DNA of 64,000 nucleotides, taken from positions 1 to 64,000 of the forward strand of contig NZ_JAICBZ010000009.1 of assembly GCF_020179405.1 (NCBI RefSeq), read 5' to 3'. Shown piece by piece: positions 52,604 through 62,868 of this stretch. How positions within the stretch are numbered: the stretch's first letter is position 1; each line of letters opens with the position of its first letter. The translations under genes were made by a program, and so were the position numbers. The notes under the pieces are model-generated. The model was not told the DNA's origin, did not search any database, and worked only from the letters and a program-made list of their open reading frames with translations. This DNA comes from Xinfangfangia pollutisoli. GTDB lineage: Bacteria > Pseudomonadota > Alphaproteobacteria > Rhodobacterales > Rhodobacteraceae.

Positions 52604-54550
52604 ATGGCCCAAATCTCCCTCACCTTCCCCGATGGCAACAAGCGCGATTACCCGGCCGGGGTGACCGCCGCCGAAGTGGCGCAGAGCATCGCGCCCTCGC
52701 TGGCCAAGGCCGCGATCTCGGCCCAGCTGAACGGCAAGCATTGGGATCTGCAATGGCCGATCACCGCAGACGCCAATATCAGCCTGAACACGCTGAAGGA
52801 TGACGGCCCGGCGCTTGAGCTGATCCGCCATGACTGCGCCCATATCATGGCCCGCGCCGTACAAGAGCTGTGGCCCGACACCAAGGTGACGATCGGCCCG
52901 GTGCGCGACTACGGCTGGTTCTACGATTTCGACCGGGCCGAGCCCTTCACGCCGGAAGATCTGGGCGCCATCGAAGCGCAGATGAAGAAGATCATCAACG
53001 CGCGCGAGCCGGTGCGGACCGAGGTCTGGTCGCGCGACGCCGCGGTGGAATATTACCGCGGCAAGGGCGAACCCTTCAAGCTGGAACTGCTGGACCGGAT
53101 CCCCGAAGGCGAAGACATTCGCATGTACTGGCATGGCGACTGGCAGGATCTGTGCCGGGGGCCGCATTTCCAGCATACGGGCCAGGTGCCGGCCGACGGG
53201 TTCAAGCTGACCCATGTCGCGGGCGCCTATTGGCTGGGCGATGCCTCGCGCCCGATGCTGCAGCGCATCTACGGCCTGGCCTTCAAGAACCGCGACGACC
53301 TGAAGGCGCATCTTCACATGCTTGAGGAAGCCGCCAAGCGCGACCACCGCAAGCTAGGCCGCGAGATGGACCTGTTCCATATGCAGGAGGAAGCGCCGGG
53401 CCAGGTGTTCTGGCATCCGAATGGCTGGACGATCTACACCACGCTGCAAGACTATATGCGCCGCCGCCAGCGCGAGGACGGCTATGTCGAGGTCAACACG
53501 CCGCAGGTCGTGAACCGCAAGCTCTGGGAAGCCTCGGGCCATTGGGAAAACTACCGCGAGAACATGTTCATCGTCGAAGTGGACGAGGAAGGCGCGCGGG
53601 AAAAGGTCATCAACGCGCTGAAGCCGATGAACTGCCCCTGCCATGTGCAGATCTTCAACCAGGGCATCAAAAGCTATCGCGACCTGCCCTTGCGCATCGC
53701 CGAATTCGGCAGCTGCGCGCGCTATGAACCCAGTGGCGCCTTGCATGGCATCATGCGGGTGCGCGGCTTTACCCAGGACGACGCGCATATCTTCTGCACG
53801 CTGGAGCAGGTCGAGGCGGAATCGAAGAAGTTCATCGAATTCCTGTCGCGGATCTATGCCGAACTGGGCTTCGACAAATGGCGGATCAAGCTGTCGACCC
53901 GGCCGGAAAAGCGCGTGGGCTCGGATGAGATCTGGGACAAGATGGAAACCGCTTTGGCCAATGCGGTGACCGCGGCCGGCTACAGCTATACGATCTTCCC
54001 GGGCGAGGGCGCCTTCTATGCGCCGAAGCTGGAATTCGTGCTGACCGACGCGATCGGCCGCGACTGGCAGTGCGGCACCTTGCAGCTGGACCCGAACCTG
54101 CCCGAGCGGCTGGATGCGGCCTATATCGGCGAGGATGGCGCCAAGCACCGGCCCTTCATGCTGCACCGCGCCGTGCTGGGGTCGTTCGAGCGTTTCATCG
54201 GCATGATGATCGAGAACCATGCCGGCAAACTGCCGTTCTGGCTGGCGCCGCGGCAGGTTGTGGTGGCCAGCATCGTCTCGGATGCCGATCCTTTCGTGGC
54301 CGAAGTGGTCGCGGCGCTGAAGAAGGTGGGCGTCCGGGCCGAGGCCGATATCCGCAACGAGAAGATCAACTACAAAGTGCGCGAACATTCCGTCGCCAAG
54401 GTGCCGGTGATCCTGGCCGTGGGGATGAAGGAAGTGGAAGAGCGCACCGTGTCGGTGCGCCGCCTGGGCGAGACCCGGACCGAGACCATGACGATCGAGG
54501 CCGCGGTGGCCGAATTCGCCAAGGCCGCGCTGCCGCCCGATCTGGTCTGA
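52604..54550 (+). CDS. thrS: Threonyl-tRNA synthetase
   Basis: 648 aa from ATG 52604. TGS domain (~1-62), editing domain (~65-240: H-D-C-A-H, C-R-G-P-H), class II core with motif 2 [11 protein letters not shown] (~370) and zinc-site residues, anticodon domain (~550-648). Monocistronic; terminator at 54580. Confidence 0.98.
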   Translation: MAQISLTFPDGNKRDYPAGVTAAEVAQSIAPSLAKAAISAQLNGKHWDLQWPITADANISLNTLKDDGPALELIRHDCAHIMARAVQELWPDTKVTIGPVRDYGWFYDFDRAEPFTPEDLGAIEAQMKKIINAREPVRTEVWSRDAAVEYYRGKGEPFKLELLDRIPEGEDIRMYWHGDWQDLCRGPHFQHTGQVPADGFKLTHVAGAYWLGDASRPMLQRIYGLAFKNRDDLKAHLHMLEEAAKRDHRKLGREMDLFHMQEEAPGQVFWHPNGWTIYTTLQDYMRRRQREDGYVEVNTPQVVNRKLWEASGHWENYRENMFIVEVDEEGAREKVINALKPMNCPCHVQIFNQGIKSYRDLPLRIAEFGSCARYEPSGALHGIMRVRGFTQDDAHIFCTLEQVEAESKKFIEFLSRIYAELGFDKWRIKLSTRPEKRVGSDEIWDKMETALANAVTAAGYSYTIFPGEGAFYAPKLEFVLTDAIGRDWQCGTLQLDPNLPERLDAAYIGEDGAKHRPFMLHRAVLGSFERFIGMMIENHAGKLPFWLAPRQVVVASIVSDADPFVAEVVAALKKVGVRAEADIRNEKINYKVREHSVAKVPVILAVGMKEVEERTVSVRRLGETRTETMTIEAAVAEFAKAALPPDLV

Positions 54551-54579
54551 GCCGAAGCCCAAGCCGTTGAAAGCATTGG

Positions 54580-54612
54580 GGGCCGTCGCGAGAGGATCGC
54601 GGCGGCCCTTTT
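54580..54612 (+). terminator. Terminator after thrS
   Basis: 12-bp stem (54580-54591 with 54597-54608, two G-U pairs) with a 5-nt loop, then a short T run (TTTT). Confidence 0.75.
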
Positions 54613-54756
54613 GCTTCGTCGCAAGGGAATTGCGCGTTACGCGATCACGAAGAAATTTTCCTGCGCCCGGCCGCGTAATGCGCCCGGCCGCGGCCCCGTA
54701 AGGACAGGCGTATCGCAGGCAAGCGGTGCGTGAACCTTTGAACGGGGAGATCCGAC

Positions 54757-55062
54757 ATGACGATGCAAGCGAAGACCCTGGCCGTGGCCTCGGCCCTGGC
54801 CTGTGCGATGACCGTGCAGCTTTCGGGCGCGGCCAAGGCCGACGAGATGGAGAAATGCTACGGCGTGGCGCTGGCCGGGCAGAATGACTGCAAGGCGGGC
54901 GAGGGCACGACCTGCGCCGGGACCTCGAAGGTCGATTACCAGGGCAATGCCTGGAAGCTGGTTCCGGCCGGCACCTGCACCACGATGGAACTGCCCGCGG
55001 GCATGGATGGCATGGCGCGGATGGGCAGCATGGAACCGCTGGACCGCGACATGGCGATGTAG
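54757..55062 (+). CDS. bufA: Bufferin precursor, DUF2282 (BufA1-like)
   Basis: 101 aa, GGGGAG 8 nt before ATG 54757. Signal peptide 1-28 (A-G-A-A-K-A cleavage), exporting the peptide to the periplasm. The mature part carries four Cys (34, 45, 53, 74) in the DUF2282 pattern E-K-C-Y-G-V, N-D-C-K-A-G, T-T-C-A-G-T and P-A-G-T-C. In Caulobacter, bufferins are RiPPs whose core Cys are turned into thiooxazoles by an MNIO enzyme to bind copper. The following genes encode exactly that machinery. A Met-rich tail may add copper ligands. Confidence 0.9.
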   Translation: MTMQAKTLAVASALACAMTVQLSGAAKADEMEKCYGVALAGQNDCKAGEGTTCAGTSKVDYQGNAWKLVPAGTCTTMELPAGMDGMARMGSMEPLDRDMAM

Positions 55063-55080
55063 GCGCTTTTGGCAGGCGTC

Positions 55081-55172
55081 CGGGGGGCTTCGCGCCCCCC
55101 CTCGCCACCGGTTTCTCGAGCCGGTGGCGAAACCGGGGGTCGCCCCCTGGGGATATTTCTGAACAGATGAAA
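55081..55172. repeat. Hairpins and conserved GGGATATTT-CAGA intergenic element between bufA and bufB
   Basis: Two stems: G6/C6 (55082-55100) and a perfect 10-bp stem TCGCCACCGG/CCGGTGGCGA (55102-55130). Then GGGGATATTTCTGAACAGATGAA. A related element occurs at 63419-63467. The stems may attenuate transcription, giving more precursor than enzyme. Confidence 0.6.
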
Positions 55173-55181
55173 GGACAGGGG

Positions 55182-56030
55182 ATGTTTGATCGGGTGGACA
55201 GGGATTTGCCCGCGCGGGCGGGCGTGGGCTACAAGCCGCAGCATTTTTCCGCGCTGCTCGAAAATCCGGGCGCGGTGGATTGGCTGGAGATCCATGCCGA
55301 GAATTACCTGGGCGACGGCGGGCGGCCCTTGGCGCAATTGCGGCATCTGGCCGGACGGTTTCCGATCTCGGTCCATGGTGTCGGCCTGTCGATCGGCGGC
55401 GAGGCGCCTTTGGACGCGGATCATCTGGCGCGGCTGAAGGCGCTGTGTGACTGGCTGCAGCCGGCGTCCTTTTCCGAACATCTGGCCTGGTCGACGCATG
55501 AGGGCGCCTTCCTGAACGATCTTCTGCCCTTGCCCTATACGGCGGCGACGCTGGCGCGGGTGGCGGATCACATCGACCAGGTGCAAGAGGCGCTGGGGCG
55601 GCGGATGCTGCTGGAAAACCCCTCGACCTATCTGGCCTTTGCCGAAAGCGAGATGGCGGAAGTTGAATTTCTGCAAGAAATCGCCCGGAGGACCGGGTGT
55701 TTCCTGCTTCTGGATGTCAACAATGTGCAAGTCTCGGCCGTGAACCAGGGGCGCTCGGCCGAGGCCTATCTGGATGCTTTCCCGCTGGATCTGGTGGGCG
55801 AGATCCATCTGGGCGGGCATCATGCCGATCGCGATGACCAGGGCGCGGTGCTGCTGATCGACAGCCATGCGGCGCCGGTCGAGGATCGGGTCTGGGCCCT
55901 GTACCGCCGGGTGATTGCCCGCGGCGGGCCCAAGCCCACGCTGATCGAATGGGATGACGACCTGCCCGACTGGCCGGTGCTGGAGGCCGAGGCCGCGCGG
56001 GCGGCGCGGGTGCTGGCGGGGGCGGCATGA
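55182..56030 (+). CDS. bufB: MNIO-family (DUF692) bufferin maturation enzyme BufB
   Basis: 282 aa from ATG 55182 (AAAGGA upstream). Multinuclear non-heme iron-dependent oxidase: TIM barrel with metal ligands in H-A-E-N-Y (~44), H-G-V-G-L-S (~68), H-L-A-W near 102, L-L-E-N-P-S (~142), D-V-N-N-V (~180), H-L-G-G-H (~210). Oxidises Cys of the bufferin to thiooxazoles with BufC. Ends overlapping bufC by 4 nt. Confidence 0.93.
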   Translation: MFDRVDRDLPARAGVGYKPQHFSALLENPGAVDWLEIHAENYLGDGGRPLAQLRHLAGRFPISVHGVGLSIGGEAPLDADHLARLKALCDWLQPASFSEHLAWSTHEGAFLNDLLPLPYTAATLARVADHIDQVQEALGRRMLLENPSTYLAFAESEMAEVEFLQEIARRTGCFLLLDVNNVQVSAVNQGRSAEAYLDAFPLDLVGEIHLGGHHADRDDQGAVLLIDSHAAPVEDRVWALYRRVIARGGPKPTLIEWDDDLPDWPVLEAEAARAARVLAGAA

Positions 56031-56755
56031 TGCAGGCGGGGTTTGTCGCGGCGCTGCTGGATCCCGATCTGCCGGTGCCCGCGGGGCTGGTCGCGCCCGA
56101 TGGCGCCCCCGCCGGGCGGCGCTTTGATGTCTATCGCAACACCGTGGCGGGCGGGCTGACCCGGGTGCTGGAAGCCGGCTTTCCGGCCCTGCGCAGGCTG
56201 GTGGGGGCCGACTTCTTTGCCGCCATGGCCGGCGTCTTCCTGCGCGCGCATCCGCCGCGCAGCCGGATCCTGATGCTGTACGGCGCCGATTTCCCTGGCT
56301 TTCTGCAGCACTTTCCGCCGGTAGCGCATCTGCCCTATCTGCCCGATGTGGCGCGGCTGGAGCAGGCGCTGCGCGACAGCTATCACGCCGCCGATCACCG
56401 CCCTGCCGATCTGGGCGCGATCCCGCCCGAGGCCTTGCTGGGCTGTCGCTTGCGTCTGGCGCCCTCGGCGCGGCTGCTGCGGTCGGCCTGGCCGGTTCGG
56501 TCGATCCGGGCGGCGGCGCTGCAGGGCGGGCCGTCTCCGGCATGGCGGGCCGAGGATGTGCTGGTGCTGCGGGCGGGATTCGATCCCGAGCCGCATCTTC
56601 TGCCCCCCGGCGGCGGCGCGATGCTGGCGGCACTGATCGGCGGCGCGACCTTGGGGGCGGCGATGGATGCGGGCGGCGAAGGCTGCGATGCCGCGGCGGT
56701 TCTGGGGCTTTTGCTGGCGCAGGGCGCCGTGGCGGGTGTGGAATGCGCAGAGTGA
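56027..56755 (+). CDS. bufC: DUF2063 partner protein BufC
   Basis: 242 aa. N-terminal DUF2063 domain ([23 protein letters not shown]), C-terminal beta-rich part that likely binds the precursor peptide and presents it to BufB. Overlaps bufB and bufD. Confidence 0.9.
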   Translation: MMQAGFVAALLDPDLPVPAGLVAPDGAPAGRRFDVYRNTVAGGLTRVLEAGFPALRRLVGADFFAAMAGVFLRAHPPRSRILMLYGADFPGFLQHFPPVAHLPYLPDVARLEQALRDSYHAADHRPADLGAIPPEALLGCRLRLAPSARLLRSAWPVRSIRAAALQGGPSPAWRAEDVLVLRAGFDPEPHLLPPGGGAMLAALIGGATLGAAMDAGGEGCDAAAVLGLLLAQGAVAGVECAE

Positions 56756-57297
56756 TCGGGGCGGCAAACCGGGTTTCGGCCTGGCTTGCGCGGCAGGACG
56801 GGGCGCTGGCCCTGCTGGCGCGGCTGGTCTTTGCCGCGGTGCTGCTGCGCTATTTCTGGGCCTCGGCGCTGACCAAATTCGGCACGGGGCCCTTTGCGCC
56901 CTCGGCCGGGGCCTATGCGCAGATCTTTCCGCGCCAGTTGGAGGCGGTGGGCTATGATCCTGCGGCGCTTGGGTTTTTTGCCGATCTGACCGTGCTGGCC
57001 GGAACCTGGGCCGAGATCCTGCTGCCGGCGCTGATCGTGCTGGGCCTGATGACGCGGCCGGCGGCGCTGGCCATGGCGGGCTTTGTCTGCGTGCAAAGCC
57101 TGACCGACATCTTCGGCCATGGCGCCGCCCCCGGCGCCTGGTTCGATGCCGCACCCGACAGCGCGATCGCCGATCAGCGCGCCTTCTGGCTTCTTCTGTT
57201 GGCTTTGCTGGTCAGCAAAGGCGGCGGCGCGGTTTCGGCTGACCGTCTTCTGGGCAGCTTGTGGCGGCGCCTGGCCGCAATGCGCCATATTTCTTGA
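56743..57297 (+). CDS. bufD: DoxX-family membrane protein BufD
   Basis: 184 aa from ATG 56743, overlapping bufC by 13 nt. Four predicted membrane segments with F-A-A-V-L-L-R-Y-F-W-A-S-A-L-T-K-F-G. DoxX proteins accompany bufferin operons; the exact role is unsettled. Confidence 0.88.
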   Translation: MRRVIGAANRVSAWLARQDGALALLARLVFAAVLLRYFWASALTKFGTGPFAPSAGAYAQIFPRQLEAVGYDPAALGFFADLTVLAGTWAEILLPALIVLGLMTRPAALAMAGFVCVQSLTDIFGHGAAPGAWFDAAPDSAIADQRAFWLLLLALLVSKGGGAVSADRLLGSLWRRLAAMRHIS

Positions 57298-57436
57298 TTT
57301 TCATTCCGGGCGTGTCATTCTTCTGTCAGTAACGACAGACTTTCTTGCTGCCTCTCACTGAAGAAAGGCCCGGAAGACCTGGCGGCTACGCCCGGTGTAA
57401 TGACGCGCCGGGAGGTTTCGAATGGGGAGAGGCGGA

Positions 57437-57643
57437 ATGCCGACAGGCACCGTGAAGTGGTTTAACGCAACGAAAGGATATGGGTTCATTGCGCCTGACG
57501 ACGGCGGCAAGGATGTGTTTGTCCATATCTCGGCGGTCGAGCGGGCGGGTCTGAAAGGCCTCAACGACAATCAGAAAGTGTCGTACGAGTTGCTTTCGGG
57601 CCGCGATGGCCGGTCTTCCGCAGGCGATCTGAAGCTTCTGTAA
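57437..57643 (+). CDS. Cold-shock domain protein
   Basis: 68 aa from ATG 57437 (an in-frame ATG 57422 with its own GGGAGG is an alternative). RNA-chaperone fold: V-K-W-F-N, RNP1 K-G-Y-G-F-I, RNP2 V-F-V-H-I-S. A 139-bp leader upstream with small hairpins. Confidence 0.94.
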   Translation: MPTGTVKWFNATKGYGFIAPDDGGKDVFVHISAVERAGLKGLNDNQKVSYELLSGRDGRSSAGDLKLL

Positions 57644-57668
57644 GCCGGTGCGGGGGTGACCCCGCGCC

Positions 57669-57992
57669 TCAGGCCGTCAGCGTGGCTTCGGTCTCGGCAT
57701 CCCAGCCCAGGTACCAGCGGTCCGCCTGGATCACGGGCCGCTTCATCACGGTGGGCTGGGCCTTGATCTGGGCCTCGGGCTCGGAGGCTTTCAGGAAATC
57801 GCTGAAGCTGCGATAGGTGGTGGACTGGCGGTTCACGGCCTTGTCGCCGAATTCCGCGACGATGGCGGCGATTTCCGCCTCGTCCAGCGGCTGGGCGCGG
57901 ATATCGCGGAAGGTGACGGGCTTTCCGGCCCGTTCCAGCGCCTTGAGCGCCTTCTTGCAGGTGTCGCAGGTCGAGATGCCGTAAAGGATCAT
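57669..57992 (-). CDS. ArsC/Spx-family protein (YffB-like)
   Basis: 107 aa. Thioredoxin fold with C-D-T-C-K-K at 9-14 and R-P-V-I as in the ArsC family. Not a proven arsenate reductase; no ars genes nearby. Convergent with the cold-shock gene. Confidence 0.88.
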   Translation of the reverse strand: MILYGISTCDTCKKALKALERAGKPVTFRDIRAQPLDEAEIAAIVAEFGDKAVNRQSTTYRSFSDFLKASEPEAQIKAQPTVMKRPVIQADRWYLGWDAETEATLTA

Positions 57993-58214
57993 GGCCGGGC
58001 CTTTCCTGGGCGCCCCTGGCGGGCGGATGGGTCAAGCCGCTGGACTTGCACGGCTTTGGGATCGGATCGCCCCCTGTTAACACATTGCGCCTGGCCCCGG
58101 AAGCCGCCCGGGCATCGGGCCTGGGCAAGGCGGGTGTGAAACCATTTCCCGCTTCATGCGTTGATCTGTCAGACCCTGTGGCCAGTCTGGCCCGCAGCAG
58201 GAAGCGAGACGATC

Positions 58215-59234
58215 ATGCGCAAGTTTACCCATCCCATCCTTCTGGCAACCGGCCTGGCGACCGGCATCGCCTTCGCGCCGCCGCTGCGCGCCGAGACCGA
58301 TCTTGGCGACGTGATCAGCGGCGTCGCCCAGTCGCTGATCCAGCAAGAGCTGGACAAGAACGCCTATATCGCCGCACGCGAGGCCAATACGATCAGCGCC
58401 TATCGCGATTACCTGGCGAAATACCCCAAGGGCTTGTACCGCGCCAATGCCGAACAGGCGATCATCCGTCTGGGCGGCACGGCCGACGGCTCGCCCACGG
58501 CGGCGCAGACCGAGGCGAGCCTTGGCCTGACGCTCAGCCAGAAGATCGGCGTGCAGCGCGCGTTGACCCGGCTGGGCTATAACACCTATGGCGCCGATGG
58601 CGTCTGGGGCCGCAACACCCGCTCGGCGCTGGCGACCTGGCAGCGCGACAGCGGGCTGACGGCAACGGGCTATATGACCGCGCCGCAGCTGAAGACGCTG
58701 CTGAAGGATGGCGAGGGCGGCATTTCGCCCAATGATCCCGCCGGTGGCGGCGCGATGAGCGCGGCCGAGACCGAGGCGCAGCTGCGCCTGTCGCGCAGCG
58801 AGCGGATCCAGATCCAAAGCCAGCTGACCCAGTTGGGCTACAATGCCGGGGTGGCCGATGGCCTGTGGGGCAGCCGCACCCGCGCCGCGATCGGTGCCTG
58901 GCAGAAGGCCAACAAGGAAACCCAGACCGGCTATGTCACCGGCGCCCAGGTCACGCTGATGGCCAAGCAGGCCGGCAAGGTCGCCGCCCCGCAGCCCGAG
59001 GCCGGCAGTGATGCCGCGCTGGAAGAAAGCCTGCTGGGCCTGACCCGATCCGAGAAGATCGCGCTGCAGCGCGGGCTGACGCGGCTGGGCTACAACACCT
59101 ATGGCGCCGATGGCGTCTGGGGGCGCAACACCCGCACCGCGATTTCCGCCTGGCAGCGGGACGAGGGCCAGACCGTGACCGGCTATCTGACCGCCGATCA
59201 GGTGCGGCAGATCCGGGTCGATACCGGGATCTAA
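58215..59234 (+). CDS. Exported protein with three peptidoglycan-binding repeats
   Basis: 339 aa from ATG 58215. Signal peptide to ~26 (L-R-A). Helical region ~28-105, then three PG-binding-type-1 repeats of ~50 residues: L-G-Y-N-T-Y-G-A-D-G-V-W-G-R-N-T-R at ~135, L-G-Y-N-A-G-V-A-D-G-L-W-G at ~213 and a near-copy of the first at ~295. Repeats 1 and 3 are almost identical, suggesting duplication. Periplasmic. Confidence 0.88.
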   Translation: MRKFTHPILLATGLATGIAFAPPLRAETDLGDVISGVAQSLIQQELDKNAYIAAREANTISAYRDYLAKYPKGLYRANAEQAIIRLGGTADGSPTAAQTEASLGLTLSQKIGVQRALTRLGYNTYGADGVWGRNTRSALATWQRDSGLTATGYMTAPQLKTLLKDGEGGISPNDPAGGGAMSAAETEAQLRLSRSERIQIQSQLTQLGYNAGVADGLWGSRTRAAIGAWQKANKETQTGYVTGAQVTLMAKQAGKVAAPQPEAGSDAALEESLLGLTRSEKIALQRGLTRLGYNTYGADGVWGRNTRTAISAWQRDEGQTVTGYLTADQVRQIRVDTGI

Positions 59235-59250
59235 GATACCGGGATCTAAG
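59221..59250. repeat. 15-bp tandem duplication over the stop codon
   Basis: ATACCGGGATCTAAG twice in tandem; the first copy contains the gene's stop TAA. Duplicates the end of the coding sequence without changing the protein. Confidence 0.9.
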
Positions 59251-59262
59251 TCGCCGGGAAGC

Positions 59263-59297
59263 AAGAAAAAGCCCCGTCCCCGGGCAGGGGGCGGGGC
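59263..59297 (-). terminator. Terminator for thyX (minus strand)
   Basis: 11-bp stem (59271-59281 with 59287-59297, one wobble), loop of 5, followed on the minus strand by TTTTTCTT. It also sits after the plus-strand PG-binding gene. Confidence 0.8.
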
Positions 59298-59365
59298 CTA
59301 TTCTGTCGATCGGGGCCCGCCGGTGGGCTGGCGGGCCGACATGAGGGGCGGGGCAGGGGCTGGGG

Positions 59366-60286
59366 TCAGCCCCAGACCGCCTCGAATTCCCGCCATTCCC
59401 CCTTGGACATGCCCGAGCCTTCCTGGCCTACCGTCTCTCCCGCCAGCCGGCGCTTCAGCACCGCAATCGCCTTGGCCGACAGCGTCGTGCCGCCCATCCG
59501 GTAATCCTCGAAGGCGGCATAGGCCAGGGGCACCCAATCCTTCACGCAATCCGCAATCGCTTCGGCATAGACGCGGATCTCGTATTGCGCATGCGCATCG
59601 GCGCGCAGGCGCAGGAAGTGGAACAGGTTGTGCAGGTCGGTCTTCCAATACCATTGCGTGTAGATGTTCGCGGGCAGGTTCATCCGCGCCAATTCCCGCG
59701 CCAGGCCCTGCTGCGGCGTGCCATCGGCCTGGGTCTGGCTGAGCATCGCCTCGTAATCGTCATAGCATTGCGCTGCGTCGCGCTTCAGCATCTCCAGCAC
59801 GCGGGCGGCTTCGGGGCCGGCCAGTACCTCGCCGCGGCCCTGATTGTTCACCGTCGACTGCGCGGCCAGCTGTTCCGGCGCCGGAATGTAGAATTCGCGG
59901 TCCAGAATCGAATAGCGCGCCGAGTATTCATTCACATTGGCGGTGCGGTGGCGAATCCATTGCCGGGCCACGAAGACCGGCAATTTCACATGCAGCTTCA
60001 CCTCGCACATTTCGAACGGGGTCGAATGCCAATGCCGCATCAGATAGCGGATCAGCCCCTCGTCATTCGAGACATGCTTGGTGCCGGCGCCATAGCTGAC
60101 CCGCGCCGCCTGCACGATGGCACTGTCATCGCCCATGTAATCGATGACCCGGATGAAGCCGTGGTCCAGCACCTCATGCGCACGGTAGAGATGCGCCTCC
60201 ATCCCTTCGGACACCGCACGCAACGTCGGGCGCGGCGTGGCGCGGGCGGCTTCGATCTCGGCACGCTGGTCATCGGTCAGGGGCAT
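59366..60286 (-). CDS. thyX: FAD-dependent thymidylate synthase ThyX
   Basis: 306 aa from ATG 60286. Makes dTMP from dUMP with methylene-THF, FAD and NADPH. ThyX motif [14 protein letters not shown] near residue 107. Longer than the ~230-aa minimal enzymes because of N- and C-terminal extensions common in alphaproteobacteria. Confidence 0.96.
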   Translation of the reverse strand: MPLTDDQRAEIEAARATPRPTLRAVSEGMEAHLYRAHEVLDHGFIRVIDYMGDDSAIVQAARVSYGAGTKHVSNDEGLIRYLMRHWHSTPFEMCEVKLHVKLPVFVARQWIRHRTANVNEYSARYSILDREFYIPAPEQLAAQSTVNNQGRGEVLAGPEAARVLEMLKRDAAQCYDDYEAMLSQTQADGTPQQGLARELARMNLPANIYTQWYWKTDLHNLFHFLRLRADAHAQYEIRVYAEAIADCVKDWVPLAYAAFEDYRMGGTTLSAKAIAVLKRRLAGETVGQEGSGMSKGEWREFEAVWG

Positions 60287-60481
60287 GGGGCGGGCCTTTC
60301 TGTGGGGAGTGAGTCGGCGACGACTATATCTGGTGGTGCGGCATCCGAAAACCGCAGGATCAAGCGTGATGCGGGCCGGAAACGGCCGGGCCGAAAGCTG
60401 TGAACAACCCGTTTCTGCTCTGACTTTCAAGGGCTTTGACAGCATTCCTTATGTGGATTTCTTTACGGCCGGGTGGGCGGT

Positions 60482-61498
60482 ATGTCACAACGCTATGCGC
60501 AGGTTCTGGTTCTGGCGGGTTTCCTGGCCGGCTGCGGGGGCAACCCCTTCCTTCCCGACGAGCCCAGCGAAGAGCCGGCGAACCCGGTCGAGCAACTGCC
60601 CGGAACCGAAAAGCCCTCGGCCAGCAAGTCGATCACCCGATACGAGGCGCGCGAAGACGGCAATGGCAATGGCTATGCCGAAAACATCACCTATGACGCG
60701 GAAAACGATACGTTCTCGGTCGACAATCTGGGGTTCGACGGCGACAACCTGTACAGGCGCGGCATGGCGGTGGCCAGTCTGGGGCCCTATCGGGTCTATG
60801 AGGCCAGCGAAGTCGTCGAAGATCCCTATTCGCACCGGATGATCCCGCAATTCGAACACCGGCTGCTGGCCGGCGTGTCAGACTCGGGCAAGACCAGCTT
60901 CGCCATCGTGCGGACCGGCGCCTATATGGATTACGGCTTTGGCGGTTTCGTGATGAAACGCGAGGGCGGGGTAAACCTGCCCAGTTCGGGCCAGGCCGGC
61001 TATCTGGGGGATTATGCCGCGATCCAGGATGCGAAGGGTGCCAGTGGCTTGCGTTATGTCACCGGCCAGGCGCAGGTGGCCATCGACTTTGCCGATTTCA
61101 ACGATGGCGATGCGGTGCAGGGCGCGATCTACAACCGCCAGATCTTTGACGTGAACGGCAATGACATCACCGCGGCGGTGATCGGTCAGCTGAATGACGA
61201 ATTCAACCCGGACCGGATCGGCGGGAACGATATCAGTGAATTGCCGGTGCTGTCCTTCCGGGTCGGGCCAGGGGCCATTGACGCGAATGGCGAAATCCGC
61301 GGCATGGTCGACAGTTTCCTGGTGGATTACGGCAGCGGCGGCGCGCAGGTCGTGACCTATGAGACCGGGAATTACTACGCGATCATCGCGGGCGAGAATG
61401 CCGAAGAGATCGTCGGCATCATCGTGGTCGAATCCGCCGATCCCTATTTTGACAATGTGACGGTGCGCGAGACCGGCGGCTTCATCGCCTACCGATGA
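60482..61498 (+). CDS. Surface lipoprotein, likely Slam-dependent
   Basis: 338 aa from ATG 60482. Signal peptide with lipobox L-A-G-C (Cys ~18), then a Pro/Glu-rich linker and a beta-rich, Gly/Asp-rich domain; the last ~150 residues resemble a TbpB-like lipoprotein barrel. Overlaps the Slam gene by 4 nt, which makes it the probable Slam substrate. Ligand unknown. Confidence 0.78.
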   Translation: MSQRYAQVLVLAGFLAGCGGNPFLPDEPSEEPANPVEQLPGTEKPSASKSITRYEAREDGNGNGYAENITYDAENDTFSVDNLGFDGDNLYRRGMAVASLGPYRVYEASEVVEDPYSHRMIPQFEHRLLAGVSDSGKTSFAIVRTGAYMDYGFGGFVMKREGGVNLPSSGQAGYLGDYAAIQDAKGASGLRYVTGQAQVAIDFADFNDGDAVQGAIYNRQIFDVNGNDITAAVIGQLNDEFNPDRIGGNDISELPVLSFRVGPGAIDANGEIRGMVDSFLVDYGSGGAQVVTYETGNYYAIIAGENAEEIVGIIVVESADPYFDNVTVRETGGFIAYR

Positions 61499-62868
61499 GC
61501 GGCGGGCGCGTCACGAAGCGGCTGCGGGCTCTGGCGCTGATGCTGGCACTGTTGCCGGCCCCGGCGGCGGCAGAGCCGATGCAACTGGACCCGGCCAACT
61601 TGCTGCGGCTTGCCGTGATCATGCTGGACAGCCAGCGCCCGGCCGAGGCGCTGGCCATGGCCGAGGCGCTGGTGCAGCGCGATCCCGGCGATGCCGGGGC
61701 GCTGGCGGTGAAGTCGCGGGCCGAGCGCGATCTGGGCCGCACCGATCAGGCGGTGGCGACGGCGCGGCTGGCCTGGAAGGCGGCGGAAGATCCGGGGCAG
61801 AAATACGATGCGGCCATGGTGATGGCCCAGGGCCTGGCCTCGGGCGGGTCGAAATTCCGTGCCCAGTTCTGGCTGCGCCGGGCGATGGAAGTGGCCCCGG
61901 ATGCCGCCGCCCGCCGCGCGGCCGAGCGCGATTTCCGCTATGTCCGCACCCGCAGCCGGCTGTGGCTGCGCTTTGATGCCTCGCTCCGGCCTTCGTCCAA
62001 CGTCAACAACGGCTCGTCCAGTTCGGTTCTTTGGTTCTACGGCCTGCCCTTCGTCCTGTCGGGCGATGCGATGGCCCTGTCGGGAACCGAGGGCGATCTG
62101 GCGATCTCGCTGCGCTGGCGCGTGCAAGAGACCGAAAGCGCCAAGACCGATCTGCGGCTTGGGATGGTGCAAAGCTTCGTGATCCTGTCGGATGAGGCGA
62201 AGCGGCAGGCGCCTGACGCCCGGGGGTCGGACTATGCCTATGCCGCGATCGAGGCGGGGCTGGATCATGCCTGGAAGCCCTTCGAGGGCGGCGAGATCAC
62301 GGTTGCGGGCCGGGCGGGGCACAGCTGGTATGGCGGCGCCGAGCTGTCGGATTATCTGGGCGTCGATCTGGGCCTGTCCAAGGCGCTGGACAAGCGCCTG
62401 ACGCTGAGCGCCGGGCTGGGCTATGAGCGGCAGAACCGGCTCGATTCCGCGCGGAATTCGGCGGATGTCTTCACGCTTCGGCTGGGCGCGACGCGGCGGT
62501 TCGCCTCGGGCGACCGGCTGGTGCTGGGCCTGACCGCGCGCGACACGCAATCGGGCGCGACCGAGATCGACCATGTTGCGGCGCGGCTGCGGCTGGACTG
62601 GGACCGGGCACGGCCGGTTCTGGCCGGAGCGGCGACGCTGTCGCTGGGCCTGTGGGCCGAGACGCGGGATTATGCGCAGTCGCGCTATGCCGCGGGCGGG
62701 CGCGAGGATGTGACGCTGGGGGCCGAAGTTTCGCTGGGCTTCGAGAAGGTCGATTACATGGGGTTCATCCCGGTGATGACGCTGGGCGCGCAGCGCACCG
62801 ACTCGAATGTCAGCCTGTATGACAGCGAGACCCTGGGCCTGGGCCTGGCGATCCGCTCGAAATTCTGA
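61495..62868 (+). CDS. Surface lipoprotein assembly modifier (Slam, DUF560)
   Basis: 457 aa. Signal peptide to ~26 (A-A-A-E). Two TPR-like repeats (~35-150), then a beta-barrel domain (~155-457) ending F, with many alternating strands (L-W-L-R-F-D-A-S-L-R-P-S-S-N). Slams move lipoproteins across the outer membrane. Pairs with the lipoprotein before it. Confidence 0.85.
   Translation: MSGGRVTKRLRALALMLALLPAPAAAEPMQLDPANLLRLAVIMLDSQRPAEALAMAEALVQRDPGDAGALAVKSRAERDLGRTDQAVATARLAWKAAEDPGQKYDAAMVMAQGLASGGSKFRAQFWLRRAMEVAPDAAARRAAERDFRYVRTRSRLWLRFDASLRPSSNVNNGSSSSVLWFYGLPFVLSGDAMALSGTEGDLAISLRWRVQETESAKTDLRLGMVQSFVILSDEAKRQAPDARGSDYAYAAIEAGLDHAWKPFEGGEITVAGRAGHSWYGGAELSDYLGVDLGLSKALDKRLTLSAGLGYERQNRLDSARNSADVFTLRLGATRRFASGDRLVLGLTARDTQSGATEIDHVAARLRLDWDRARPVLAGAATLSLGLWAETRDYAQSRYAAGGREDVTLGAEVSLGFEKVDYMGFIPVMTLGAQRTDSNVSLYDSETLGLGLAIRSKF

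Noticed and set aside
54757-57297. Methanobactin biosynthesis
   Set aside because: MbnB is also MNIO, but the precursor is a 101-aa DUF2282 protein with a signal peptide and the partner is DUF2063, the bufferin pattern.
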